Assembly: GCA_964615765.1 (NCBI GenBank)
Contig: CAZTQN010000022.1
Coordinates: forward strand, 1 to 64,000
Length of the DNA stretch: 64,000 nt
Direction: 5' to 3'
Origin: CAZTQN01 sp964615765
Lineage (GTDB): Bacteria > Planctomycetota > Phycisphaerae > Phycisphaerales > UBA1924
A program made the translations under genes and the position numbers. Shown here piece after piece: positions 41,424-49,718 of this stretch (its first letter is position 1; the number at the start of each line of letters is the position of its first letter). The notes under the pieces were generated by a model, which was not told where the DNA came from, did not search any database, and saw only the letters and a program-made list of their open reading frames with translations.

Positions 41424-41624
41424 TCCCGCGGGCTGCCGATCAGTGTCCAGCGCTGCGCGACGGGGTTGAGAGGGCGCAGATTCCAGCACGAGCGAGGGTA
41501 TGGGCCGCTTGTCGTCGCGGCCGTGCCTTTTCGTTCGCTGATGCTGCGTCGCTTGGCCACACTCGGCGAGGTTCGGTTTGCCTGCGCTTGTGCGCAAGCA
41601 GCCGCTCCGGTACACTCCGAACAT

Positions 41625-42959
41625 ATGCCGAATGCGGCCGATGCTGCGGTGTTTGATCTGCTCCGCCTGACGCTCACGCCCGGGCTTGGGCCGGTGCTGA
41701 TTGCGCGGGCGCTGAAGGCGTTTGGCGAGCGGGCGGCGGCCGTGCTCGAGGCGTCGGCGGCGGGGCTGATGCGCGTGGAGGGCATCGGGAAGGAGCGGGC
41801 CCGCACCATCGTCGCGGGCTTCGCGGCGTCGGCGGGCAAGGCGGAAGAAGAACTGCGGCGGGCGAGCGACCTGGGTGTGCGGCTGGTCCCGATCACCAGC
41901 GACGCGTACCCCCCACTGCTCAAGCAGATCGCCGACGCGCCGCCAATCTTGTATGTGCGCGGGGAGATTGATGCGGGCGTGGATCGGTATCCGGTGGGGA
42001 TCGTCGGCAGCCGCGCGTGCACGCATTATGGGTTGGAGCAAACGACGCGGTTCGCCGGCGCGCTGGCGCGCGGCGGGCTGACGATCGTCTCGGGAGGGGC
42101 CCGCGGGATTGACACGGCCGCGCATCAAGCCGCGATTACGGCGGGGCGGACGATCGCGGTGCTCGGGTGCGGCCTGGGCGAGTGCTATCCGCCGGACAAT
42201 CGCGCGTTGTTCGATCGGATCGTCGCGGAAGGGCGCGGCGCGATCGTGAGCGAGCTGCCGATCCGCACGCCGCCGAGCGCGGAGAACTTTCCCGCGCGCA
42301 ATCGCATCATCTCCGGGCTGTCGCTGGGCGTGCTGGTGATCGAGGCGGGGCGGCGGAGCGGGGCGCTGATCACGGCGCGGGTGGCGGCGGAAGATCACGG
42401 GCGCGAGGTATTCGCGCTGCCGTCGCGTGTTGATTCGAGCGCGGCGGAGGGCTCGTTGGATCTGCTCAAGATGGGCGGTGCGCTGATGGTGACGCACCCG
42501 GACGATGTGCTGCGGGCGCTGGAATCGCCGGCGCGGCACGTGCACGGCGGGTCGCACGCGGCGCGGTTTCCTGCGCGAGCCGCGGGGGGTAATGAGGGGT
42601 TGTTTGCCGCGAGCGCGAGTGAGGGCGAGGGCGACGGCGCGGGTGTTGGCGAGCGCGACGGCGACCGCGGCGGCGCGATGAGCGCGGATGATGGTGAGGC
42701 GGAATCAACGCAGGCGACCACGGCGAACGGTGCGCGGACGGCGGCTGCTGCTCCGACAGCGGCGCGGGGGCCGAGCGTGCGCGACGCGGCACTCAACGCG
42801 GCCCAGGCGGCGATCGTCGCGGCGTTGGACGAGCCGCGCACGCTCGACCAGTTGGTAGCGGCGGCCAACCTGCCGGCGGCGGCGATCCGGGCGGAACTCA
42901 CCGTGCTGGAGATCCGGCGACGGATCAAGCGGCATGGGACGCGGTTTGTGCGGGTGTGA
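41625..42959 (+). CDS. dprA: DNA-processing protein DprA
   Basis: The 444-residue protein loads RecA on incoming single-stranded DNA in natural transformation. A helical N-terminal domain (MPNAADAAVFDLLRLTLTPG) with helix-hairpin-helix (VEGIGKERARTIV) precedes the Rossmann domain: VGIVGSRACTHYG, TIVSGGARGIDTAAHQAA, AVLGCGLGECYPPDN, ENFPARNRIISGLS and EDHGREVFALPSR. A low-complexity linker of about 100 residues then separates a C-terminal winged helix (DQLVAAANLPAAAIRAELTVLE). The linker is longer than usual. No other competence gene is seen. Confidence 0.93.
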   Translation: MPNAADAAVFDLLRLTLTPGLGPVLIARALKAFGERAAAVLEASAAGLMRVEGIGKERARTIVAGFAASAGKAEEELRRASDLGVRLVPITSDAYPPLLKQIADAPPILYVRGEIDAGVDRYPVGIVGSRACTHYGLEQTTRFAGALARGGLTIVSGGARGIDTAAHQAAITAGRTIAVLGCGLGECYPPDNRALFDRIVAEGRGAIVSELPIRTPPSAENFPARNRIISGLSLGVLVIEAGRRSGALITARVAAEDHGREVFALPSRVDSSAAEGSLDLLKMGGALMVTHPDDVLRALESPARHVHGGSHAARFPARAAGGNEGLFAASASEGEGDGAGVGERDGDRGGAMSADDGEAESTQATTANGARTAAAAPTAARGPSVRDAALNAAQAAIVAALDEPRTLDQLVAAANLPAAAIRAELTVLEIRRRIKRHGTRFVRV

Positions 42960-43037
42960 GGCCGCGTGCTGAGCGTGTCGTTTCGCAGCGTGGAACAGGT
43001 CAGCTGCGGGCTTGGCTGGGGGCTTCGGCGTTGTCGT

Positions 43038-43688
43038 TCAACGCGTGCGAACGGACGTTCCACATTCCGGACAGACTGCGATCGACGATATTGGGTAGTT
43101 GCACCGGGAGCATCGCTTACTCGCACAGCGAACCTGCGACAGGTAGTAGGCAGCCGCGGCTCGAATCAGCAGCCAGCTCACCGCTGCAAGGCACAGGCCC
43201 GACGCGACGCGCATCGCGGACGCTGCCGCGTTCAAGGCGTGGTAGTGGACCGCGGTGACCTCGGGAATGACATGGAAGCGCGTCACCCCGGCACATGCTC
43301 GGACGGCGAGGAGGAGCGTCTCGTCAGTAAACCGAGGTTCGGCAGGCTCCGCGCGCGTGCGCTCTGACATCCCGACGTGCAGTCTGAACACAGTGACGGA
43401 ATCTGTGGACACAAGGGGGCGAAGCTTCAGATCGCGCGCGATGGCTGGCCATTCTTCTCGAAAAGGCTCGATCTGCACGTAGTCGACGACGTCGCCACTC
43501 AGCGCGGCCTCGCCCGAGGGTACTGGCTCGCACGAGAGCGGCCCGCCGGGGCTTGCCTGAACGACTGCAAAGACACGTGGGGACTGCTGCGTCAGGGCGC
43601 GGCGATCGTCGGGAATCATGACCGACGCCGCGAGCAGCACGCCCGCGGCGCCGATCAGCAACACCGCTTTCGCACGGCTGGAGCCCAT
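43038..43688 (-). CDS. Membrane protein with C-terminal zinc ribbon
   Basis: The protein of about 216 residues has an N-terminal TM segment (AVLLIGAAGVLLAASVMI), an extracytoplasmic domain and a second TM segment (VASGLCLAAVSWLLIRAAAAYYL). A cytoplasmic zinc ribbon follows: CSRCNYPISSIAVCPECG. The CxxC-x9-CxxC end is common in planctomycete membrane proteins of unknown function. ATG 43688 is used; the frame also offers TTG two codons earlier. Confidence 0.7.
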   Translation of the reverse strand: MGSSRAKAVLLIGAAGVLLAASVMIPDDRRALTQQSPRVFAVVQASPGGPLSCEPVPSGEAALSGDVVDYVQIEPFREEWPAIARDLKLRPLVSTDSVTVFRLHVGMSERTRAEPAEPRFTDETLLLAVRACAGVTRFHVIPEVTAVHYHALNAAASAMRVASGLCLAAVSWLLIRAAAAYYLSQVRCASKRCSRCNYPISSIAVCPECGTSVRTR

Positions 43689-44781
43689 GGACAAGTGTTA
43701 CGATAAACGCTGTTGACCGCTACGGGCACGAGGCCATCAGTGCTCGCCGCGTCCGAACGCCGAGCTTGGGCCCGCTTCGAACCTGTCCACCTTCCTCGCA
43801 TGTTCAAGTCGAGCGCTACTCCACGCAGGCGGACATACCGGTGTACCAAGCGGGAACAGGGCTACGGCAAACAGCGGCACCAAGAACAGGCGTGCTCGAA
43901 GAGCTCACAGTGATGATGCACGGAACATCTATGTGCTCCGGTTGCCGTGGCGCACACCGCTTCGTATGCGGACCCGGTCGTTCGGAGACGCGGCCCGGTG
44001 GAGCGTAAGCCGCCCAGAACACCGCGCCCCGGCAAGCGCCCAAAGCCGCGGCGGGGGCGGCAAGCGCTGGGCCGCTGTGCTTCAGGCAGAACGTCGGAAT
44101 GAGCGACGACGGGCGGATAGGCGACCGTGACGAGGCCGAACGCGCGCCCGAAGAACCGCCGCCCGCCCCAGGACTTGAAATTCTGCCCCCCATTGGCACG
44201 GGGCTCGGTTCGCCGAGGGAGACGCGCAGGTTTTGCCTCACTGGGTGACCGAGTTGTTCGGGGTCTGATGGAAAAATCCGAACAAAAACTGTTCAGATAG
44301 CTTGCGAGACGGTCGATGATCGGCTATCGTTTACCGTACAGATCGGACTGGGTGAAAGTCGCATGGATTCCACCCCTCGTCCGATCAACCTTGCGGGCCG
44401 CGTAGGCCCAACCTGTCGTGGCTCGGCAGGTGGACCGGCTGGTCCAATCCCCAATGGGTGGAACCCGACCGACCCTGATCTCCCACGCGGATCGACCCGA
44501 GTGCGTGCGTGCTGGCTTGAAGAGGTACGAGCTTCGAGGGGCACCCGCTTCACGAAGCACCAGCTTTAGGAAGCAGCACCACGCGGGCGGGCTGATCGCC
44601 GGAGGCTTCACGGATGGCGGCAGGACGGACAAGTTCAGCAGCGCGAGGCGGGCACGACGCCCACGGCGCGCGTGGCTTTGGCGACCGGGACACCGGTCGC
44701 GGGACACGCGAGGCACGCCGGGGGGTGGTCGCCGGGCGCGGTGCTGGACATGAGACCGATCGTGCCGACGAGGGTGCACCC
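43689..44781. other. About 1.1 kb without a confident gene
   Basis: This is the longest interval with no gene I can support. Short frames (for example 44099-44248, MSDDGRIGDRDEAERAPEEP, and 43912-44008 with CSGCRGAHRFVCG) overlap stop-to-start but lack supporting features. GAACAAAAACTGTTC at 44280-44294 is a small inverted repeat (GAAC-N7-GTTC). Composition is lower in GC than the surroundings, with little tandem repeat. It could hold a decayed gene or a small RNA. Confidence 0.4.
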
Positions 44782-45900
44782 ATGCGGCTGTTGAACATCG
44801 CGTCGTTCCGTTCTGTGTTCTCTGGGCGGGCTGCGGGCTCGGATGCGTCGGCGCGGCGGTGGGGCGCGGATGTTGATCGAAGTGATGCCGACGCCGCGGC
44901 GGGCGAGAAGGCGGGGCTTGGCGGCCTTCCTTCGGCCCACCTCGGCGGGCGGTGGGCGGCGGAGCGGCGCTCCGGAATCGGGCGTGCGGAAGTTGGGCGT
45001 GCGGGCGGCGGCTTCGGCGGCGGCGATGATGACTCGGCGCTCCTCCGCCTTGGGCCCGGCGGCGACTATGTCCGCGAAGTGCGGGCCGACGCACGCGGGC
45101 GGCTGGATGACGGTCTTGCTCATGATGGTCTGGTTGATGACGGTCTTATGCAGGATGGGTTGGACGGGGTTGAGGACGCGCGTGCGTTCGGCGCCGATGC
45201 GTTGAGTGTGGACGTGGCGGGGCAATCGGCGGGGCGGCCGCGGGGCGCGGCGGGGGCGGAGATCGAGGCCAAGCCGGGCCAGGCGACCGACGCGGACGCG
45301 CGGCGTGTGTCGCGGCTGACGCTGGCGGCGGGCACGCTGCTGGCGGCCCAGTGCGTGCTCGATGAGCAAGCGCAGGTGCTGCGGCGCATCGGCGGGGCCG
45401 GGCGCGCGGTCGCGGCGGCCAGTGTCGCGAGCGCCGAATTGCACGGGGCCGCATTCGGCGACCGGAGCAGCGCCGGGCACGGGCGGCTGGGGCTGCCGGG
45501 CGGCGGGGTCATCTCCGTTCGGCCCGTGCGCTTGGTCAATGTCGCCGGTGGGGATGCGGGTGGATCGGGTGCGGTGAGTGGGTCGGGCGGGGTGAGTGGG
45601 GTGAGTGGGGTGAGTGGGGTGAGTGGGGTCGGGGCTGAATCACGAGGGTTGGAGTCGAGCACACTCGCGGGGTCGATCGAACTGGAGGGTTGGTCTGATG
45701 AACCTGACGCCCAAGCAACTGCGTATTCTGCAACTGATCCGAGACTGCCGCGTGCGGCATGGCTATTCGCCGACGATGCAGGAGCTCGCCGATCAGATCG
45801 GCGTCAGCAAGGTCACGGTGTTCGAGCACGTCGAGGCGCTCATCAAAAAGGGCGCGCTCACCCGCGATCCCAACAAAGCTCGCTCTTTGTCGATCGCTGA
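44782..45900 (+). CDS. Possible hypothetical gene upstream of, and overlapping, lexA
   Basis: The frame from ATG 44782 keeps G/C-ending codons and gives a protein-like sequence (MRLLNIASFRSVFSGRA; SRLTLAAGTLLAAQCVLDEQ). It contains a 9-bp repeat (GTGAGTGGG, encoding GVS) at about 45583-45629, a period that preserves the frame. However, it runs 203 bp into lexA before a stop, which is unlikely for a real gene. The stop may have been lost by mutation just before lexA. The family is unrecognised. Confidence 0.3.
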   Translation: MRLLNIASFRSVFSGRAAGSDASARRWGADVDRSDADAAAGEKAGLGGLPSAHLGGRWAAERRSGIGRAEVGRAGGGFGGGDDDSALLRLGPGGDYVREVRADARGRLDDGLAHDGLVDDGLMQDGLDGVEDARAFGADALSVDVAGQSAGRPRGAAGAEIEAKPGQATDADARRVSRLTLAAGTLLAAQCVLDEQAQVLRRIGGAGRAVAAASVASAELHGAAFGDRSSAGHGRLGLPGGGVISVRPVRLVNVAGGDAGGSGAVSGSGGVSGVSGVSGVSGVGAESRGLESSTLAGSIELEGWSDEPDAQATAYSATDPRLPRAAWLFADDAGARRSDRRQQGHGVRARRGAHQKGRAHPRSQQSSLFVDR

Positions 45901-46312
45901 CGGGATCATCGTCCCGGACGAAGGGCGGCCGTACCGCTTCCCGCTGGTGGGCAAGATCGCCGCGGGCTACCCGATCGAGAAGGTCGCGGACCACGACGAG
46001 CTGGACCTGCTGGACATCGTCGGCCCGCGTCCGGGGCGGAACGGCGCGATCTTCGCGCTGCGTGTGCAGGGCGACTCGATGCGCGACGAGGGGATTCTGG
46101 AAGGCGACTACATCCTGGTCGAGCGGACCGACACCGCCGCCAACGGCGACCGCGTCGTGGCCCTGCTCGCCAACGGCGAGACGACGCTGAAGACGTATTT
46201 CCGCGAGGCCGACCGCATCCGCCTGCAGCCGGCGAACCCGGAGTTTCAGCCGATCTATGTGAAGGACTGCCGCATCCAGGGGATCGTGCGGAGTGTGCTG
46301 AGGAAGTATTGA
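45698..46312 (+). CDS. lexA: SOS repressor LexA
   Basis: The 204-residue protein has the LexA DNA-binding winged helix (MNLTPKQLRILQLIRDCR; MQELADQIGVSKVTVFEHVE). The S24-type peptidase domain follows: VGKIAAGYPIEK with the Ala-Gly cleavage site, then VQGDSMRDEGI with catalytic Ser, and DRVVALLANGETTLKTYF with catalytic Lys. GGAGG lies about 10 nt from ATG 45698. It represses DNA-repair genes until RecA triggers self-cleavage. No LexA box is obvious immediately upstream, and no other SOS gene is adjacent. Confidence 0.94.
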   Translation: MNLTPKQLRILQLIRDCRVRHGYSPTMQELADQIGVSKVTVFEHVEALIKKGALTRDPNKARSLSIADGIIVPDEGRPYRFPLVGKIAAGYPIEKVADHDELDLLDIVGPRPGRNGAIFALRVQGDSMRDEGILEGDYILVERTDTAANGDRVVALLANGETTLKTYFREADRIRLQPANPEFQPIYVKDCRIQGIVRSVLRKY

Positions 46313-46396
46313 GGGAAGAGGCGAAGAGGCGAAGTGGCGAAGTGGCGAAGTGGCGAAGTGGCGGAGTGGCAGAGTGGCAGAGTGGCAGAGTGGCGG
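46313..46396. repeat. GAAGTGGC / AGTGGCAG octamer array
   Basis: Directly after the lexA stop codon, about five GAAGTGGC units change to AGTGGC(A/G)G units. The reverse complement of the first unit forms the array at 7.07-7.10 kb. Confidence 0.87.
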
Positions 46397-46524
46397 TGAG
46401 TGTCGAGGGGTTTGGGCGGGGGTCGTTGATTGGTGGTTGCGCTGGGGTGGGGGTGGTTGAGTTGGATGTTGGGTGAGGCGGAGGAGTCGTCACGCCGCGT
46501 AGCGGCGTGCCACCCTTTTGCGCG

Positions 46525-46620
46525 AACCCCGTCTCTGCGTCTCCGCGTCTCCGCGTCTCCGGGTCTCCGCGTCACCGCATCACCGCGTCACCGCGTCACC
46601 CCCTCACCGCATCCCCCCCG
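46525..46620. repeat. CGTCTCCG / ACCGCGTC octamer array
   Basis: GTCTCCGC repeats about four times, then TCACCGCG about five times. It is the opposite strand of the TGACGCGG family and lies upstream of the following gene. Confidence 0.85.
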
Positions 46621-46717
46621 CCCCCCCGCCCTCCCTCCCGGCCGCTCGGAAATCCGCACTTCGCCGAGCGCGGTTGCTCCGCGCCCGGCATCTCAGGCTC
46701 ACCAAAGGAGCCCGGGC

Positions 46718-47296
46718 ATGTTCACGGTGTTTTCGATTGATGGTGAGCGGCGTGATGAACCTCGGCCGGAGGGTGGCGGCGATGCGAGCGTGTGGCGGGT
46801 GGAGGCCGTGCGGGCGGTGCGGGGGGATGGGTTGCCGTCGGGGGCGTCGCTGCGTGTGACGAATGCGGCGGAGATGCCGATGCGCGGGACGCCGTGGCCG
46901 CTGGTGGGCGTGGCCAGCAACGGGCGATACACGCAGGCGGCGGAGAAGGCGGTGCTGGACGCGCGGCAGGCCGGGCTTGGGCGCGCGGAAGCCACATGCG
47001 GCGTGCTGATCCCGATCCGCAAGAACGCGGCGTGGTGGGCGCTCACGCAAGACACGCGGCGGGCGATCTTTGAAGAGCAGTCACACCACATCGCCGGCAC
47101 GCTGCACGCGCTGCCGGCGGTGGCGCGGAAGTTATATCACAGCCGCGATCTCGGCGAGCCGTTCGACTTTCTGACCTGGTTCGAGTTCGCGCCGGAACAT
47201 CGTCCGGTGTTCGACGAGACGCTCGCGTTCCTGCGGGCCAGCCGCGAGTGGTTGTTTGTTGAGCGGGAAGTTGAGGTGTGGTTGCGGCGGGCCTGA
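46718..47296 (+). CDS. Chlorite dismutase-family haem protein
   Basis: The 192-residue protein has a chlorite dismutase/HemQ-like ferredoxin fold. AWWALTQDTRRAIFEEQSHH is the helix before LPAVARKLYHSRDLGEPFDF, which contains the probable proximal haem His (KLYHS). The TWFEF strand and a final basic helix follow. The length is that of the short, dimeric group. It may be a peroxidase or a haem-synthesis enzyme rather than a chlorite detoxifier. AAAGGAG is 7 nt from ATG 46718. Confidence 0.82.
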   Translation: MFTVFSIDGERRDEPRPEGGGDASVWRVEAVRAVRGDGLPSGASLRVTNAAEMPMRGTPWPLVGVASNGRYTQAAEKAVLDARQAGLGRAEATCGVLIPIRKNAAWWALTQDTRRAIFEEQSHHIAGTLHALPAVARKLYHSRDLGEPFDFLTWFEFAPEHRPVFDETLAFLRASREWLFVEREVEVWLRRA

Positions 47297-47350
47297 TGAG
47301 GAGGGAAAGCGGAAGTGGCGGAGTGGCGGAGTGGCGAAGTGGTGAAGTGG
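47297..47350. repeat. GGAGTGGC / GAAGTGGT octamer array
   Basis: Octamers GGAGTGGC and GAAGTGG(T/C) follow the stop codon, the same family as at 46.3 kb. Confidence 0.83.
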
Positions 47351-47399
47351 TGACGTAGGGAGTCGTCAAGAGGTGATTGGTCGGGGCTGGGTTTTGCTC

Positions 47400-47468
47400 C
47401 GTCACCCCGTCACCCCGTCACGGCGTCACCGCGTCAGCCAATCTCCGCGTCTCCGCGTCTCCTTGGTT
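47400..47468. repeat. ACCCCGTC / CTCCGCGT octamer array
   Basis: CACCCCGTCACCCCGTCACG and CTCCGCGTCTCCGCGTCTCC lie upstream of the next gene. It is the inverted partner of the array at 47297-47350. Confidence 0.83.
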
Positions 47469-47550
47469 GGCGACTTTTTTCCCGCGTTCGGCGCAGGCGG
47501 CCGGCGCTTGATGCGTATTCAACACGGCGGAGAGAGCCCGGAGGTGTGCG

Positions 47551-48777
47551 ATGGGCTGGTCTCCACGTGGGTTCGTTTGGGGAATGTTGGCGCGGGCGCT
47601 CGGTCGGGGTGCGGCGGGTCCTGTTGCGGGCGGCGTGCGGGCGTGCGTGTGCGCGGGGCTGGGTGTGGTTGGCGTGGCGCCCGCCGGGGCGTGGGCCGAC
47701 ATCGACCCCAACTCCGGCATCGACTTTGTCACCATCACGCATCCGAACAATGCGCCGTGGGCGGGGACGAGTCCGCCGACGCCGGGGGATCGGGCTGTCG
47801 GCCGCGGGTCGGTGGGGTATGAGTACCGCATCGGGCGGTTTGAGGTGACGACGAAGCAGTGGGTGGAGTTTTTCAACGCGGCGTACGACCGGCCGGATGC
47901 GGGCAGTGCGCCGCTGCCGTTCTTGCTCCCGCCGCAGACGTGGGGGGCGGTAGAGACCGCGCCGATCAACGGCGGGACGCGGCGGTGGCGCGTGCCCGCG
48001 GGGCGCGAGATGAACGCCGTCGGCGACATCGGGTGGCGCATGGCCGCGATGTACTGCAACTGGCTGCACAACAACAAGTCGGGCCAGCGGGCGGCGTTCT
48101 TATCCGGCGCGTACAACGTGAGCACGTTCAGCGGCTCGGCGGCGTTCACCGATCAGGCGACGCGTTCGCCCGGCGCGCGGTACTGGATCCCGAGTTGGGA
48201 CGAGTGGCTGAAAGCCGCGCATTATGACCCGAACAAGAACGGGCCGGGGCAGGAAGGCTGGTGGCTGTACTCGACAACGAGCGACACGGCCCCAGTCCCC
48301 GGGCCGCCGGGGCAGCGCGTGCGCCTGCTGCCGAACTTCGACGTGGTCGCCGACCCCAACGGCGTGCTGGCGCAGGCGAACGCGGGGGGCTGGCGCGACG
48401 TGTTCCCCGGCGTCTCGTTCGCCGACATCCCGCTGGGCGCGTACGCCGTCACCAGCCCGTGGGGGTTGTATGACGTCGCGGGGGCGACGGCGGAGTGGAC
48501 GGAGGAGATTCTCACGCTGCCCGAAGGCGTGCGGTACCGAGTCTTTGACGGTAGTTGGTGGCTCGACGGAAGCGTTGGCTCAGACGCGATCCCCTTTCGG
48601 GGAGGCGCAGAGTTCCCAAACGTATTCACATTCGACCTGGGGTTCAGGATCGCGAGTGCGGTTCCGGGTCCATGGTCCAGTCCGCTCCTTGTGTTTGCGG
48701 GAGCATGTGCCGCGTCTCGGCGGCGAAGTAGTCCCGCATGCCAAGGATCTTCTTGTCAATGCTCATCTGCACGCTGA
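47551..48777 (+). CDS. Secreted SUMF1 (FGE-sulfatase)-like protein, PEP-CTERM type
   Basis: The 408-residue protein has a signal peptide (ending near AWAD). A formylglycine-generating-enzyme-like fold follows: YRIGRFEVTTKQWVEFFNA, GWRMAAMYCNWL, PSWDEWLKAAHYDP, PWGLYDVAGATAEWTE and FDLGFRIA. The paired catalytic cysteines of true FGE are not seen, so it is probably a binding domain. Near the end, VPGPWSSPLLVFAGACAASR and two more Arg form the tag. A further 16 residues then run on to overlap the next gene by 40 bp. This tail may come from a lost stop codon (a TAG lies one base out of frame after the Arg cluster). Confidence 0.82.
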   Translation: MGWSPRGFVWGMLARALGRGAAGPVAGGVRACVCAGLGVVGVAPAGAWADIDPNSGIDFVTITHPNNAPWAGTSPPTPGDRAVGRGSVGYEYRIGRFEVTTKQWVEFFNAAYDRPDAGSAPLPFLLPPQTWGAVETAPINGGTRRWRVPAGREMNAVGDIGWRMAAMYCNWLHNNKSGQRAAFLSGAYNVSTFSGSAAFTDQATRSPGARYWIPSWDEWLKAAHYDPNKNGPGQEGWWLYSTTSDTAPVPGPPGQRVRLLPNFDVVADPNGVLAQANAGGWRDVFPGVSFADIPLGAYAVTSPWGLYDVAGATAEWTEEILTLPEGVRYRVFDGSWWLDGSVGSDAIPFRGGAEFPNVFTFDLGFRIASAVPGPWSSPLLVFAGACAASRRRSSPACQGSSCQCSSAR

Positions 48778-49364
48778 TGTGCACAAGCTCTCTTGGGCAG
48801 GTCGTCGCCAAGTTCGAGCAACAGCAGCCCGTGCCCGCCGATGCCAACGGCGACATCACGATCAACGTGGGCACGGTGGTCACGGACGTGCTTCTTCGCG
48901 TATACGACCAAAGCAGCAACTCGACCACGGCGCCCAGTGCAAGCCTGCGCTCGTTGACCATCCAAGGGACGGTGGGTACTGGAGGACGACTTCGCGTACT
49001 CATCGCGAACAGTGCGATCACTGAGTTTCCTGCGATCACAGCAGCGCGCGATCCGCTTGCGTCCGGCATCGTCACCCTCGGCACGATCGACAGCAACGGC
49101 GTGGAGTCGGGCGGGATCTCGATCCCCGACGCGGGGCTGCGGAACGCCACGGTGCTCGCGCTCTCGGCGTCCGGCAACCTCTACGGCACGATCGACGTCG
49201 GCCGCGTCTTCCGCGTGCAGGCGACGAACCCCCAGCAGAACAACCTCATCGCGGCGGACATCACCGCGCACGCACCCGACGCTCCGTCCACTCCGGGCGT
49301 CGAACCGACCCTCGGCGAACTGTCCATCGGCGTGATCACGACCACCGACGGAATCACCCGCTGA
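48738..49364 (+). CDS. Secreted hypothetical protein
   Basis: The 208-residue protein has a signal peptide (MPRIFLSMLICTLMCTSSLG). Its all-beta body (ANGDITINVGTVVTDVLLRV; SLTIQGTVGTGGRLRVLIAN; ISIPDAGLRNATVLALSASG) has a right-handed beta-helix feel. The family is unknown. Its start overlaps the upstream gene's extended tail by 40 bp. It ends without a sorting tag, unusual for this window. A terminator follows. Confidence 0.75.
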   Translation: MPRIFLSMLICTLMCTSSLGQVVAKFEQQQPVPADANGDITINVGTVVTDVLLRVYDQSSNSTTAPSASLRSLTIQGTVGTGGRLRVLIANSAITEFPAITAARDPLASGIVTLGTIDSNGVESGGISIPDAGLRNATVLALSASGNLYGTIDVGRVFRVQATNPQQNNLIAADITAHAPDAPSTPGVEPTLGELSIGVITTTDGITR

Positions 49365-49428
49365 CGCGGGTCGGCGGGTTCGAGCGAGCGGTGGGGGCCC
49401 TCCCGTGGTCCGTGGAGAGGCTGAAGAA

Positions 49429-49453
49429 CCGCGGTCCTGGGGGACCGCGGCTT
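49429..49453 (+). terminator. Terminator hairpin
   Basis: CCGCGGTCC (49429-49437) pairs with GGACCGCGG (49442-49450) around TGGG, followed by CTTT. The T tract is short. Confidence 0.55.
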
Positions 49454-49463
49454 TGGGGGCGGA

Positions 49464-49718
49464 GTGGGGTTGATCCGCTTTGCGAGGAAGTCAATCGCAC
49501 GCACGATGCGTGCGGTTTCGCGCGGGATCACGCTGAGCGTGCCGGTCGTGCTCGCCGTCACGCAGCCGTGCCGCGCGGACTTCGACCAGAGCGGGGCGGT
49601 GGGCGTGCAGGACATCTTTGAGTTTGTGGCGGCGTTCTTTGCGGGATGCCCGAAGAGCCCCCCGCCATCTGCACCGGCACGTGATAGCCGCGGCACCGAT
49701 CCGGCGGATGACTCATGA
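49464..49718 (+). pseudogene. Truncated copy of a dockerin-protein C terminus
   Basis: This frame holds only the last strand of an Ig-like domain (LAVTQP) and a complete dockerin (CRADFDQSGAVGVQDIFEFV, ending in GCP). It then reads 20 or so residues further to a stop that overlaps the ATG of the next gene (ATGA). There is no signal peptide. It is nearly the same as the C terminus of the adjacent gene at 49715. I read it as a relic of an upstream paralog deleted down to its 3' end. Confidence 0.7.

Noticed and set aside
40995..41624. N-terminal extension of DprA
   Set aside because: The frame is open upstream, but the 5' part is antisense to the small membrane protein gene and lacks DprA motifs.
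44280..44294. LexA (SOS) box GAAC-N7-GTTC
   Set aside because: It is 1.4 kb upstream of lexA, differs in spacing from the common GAAC-N4-GTTC box, and lies before no convincing gene.
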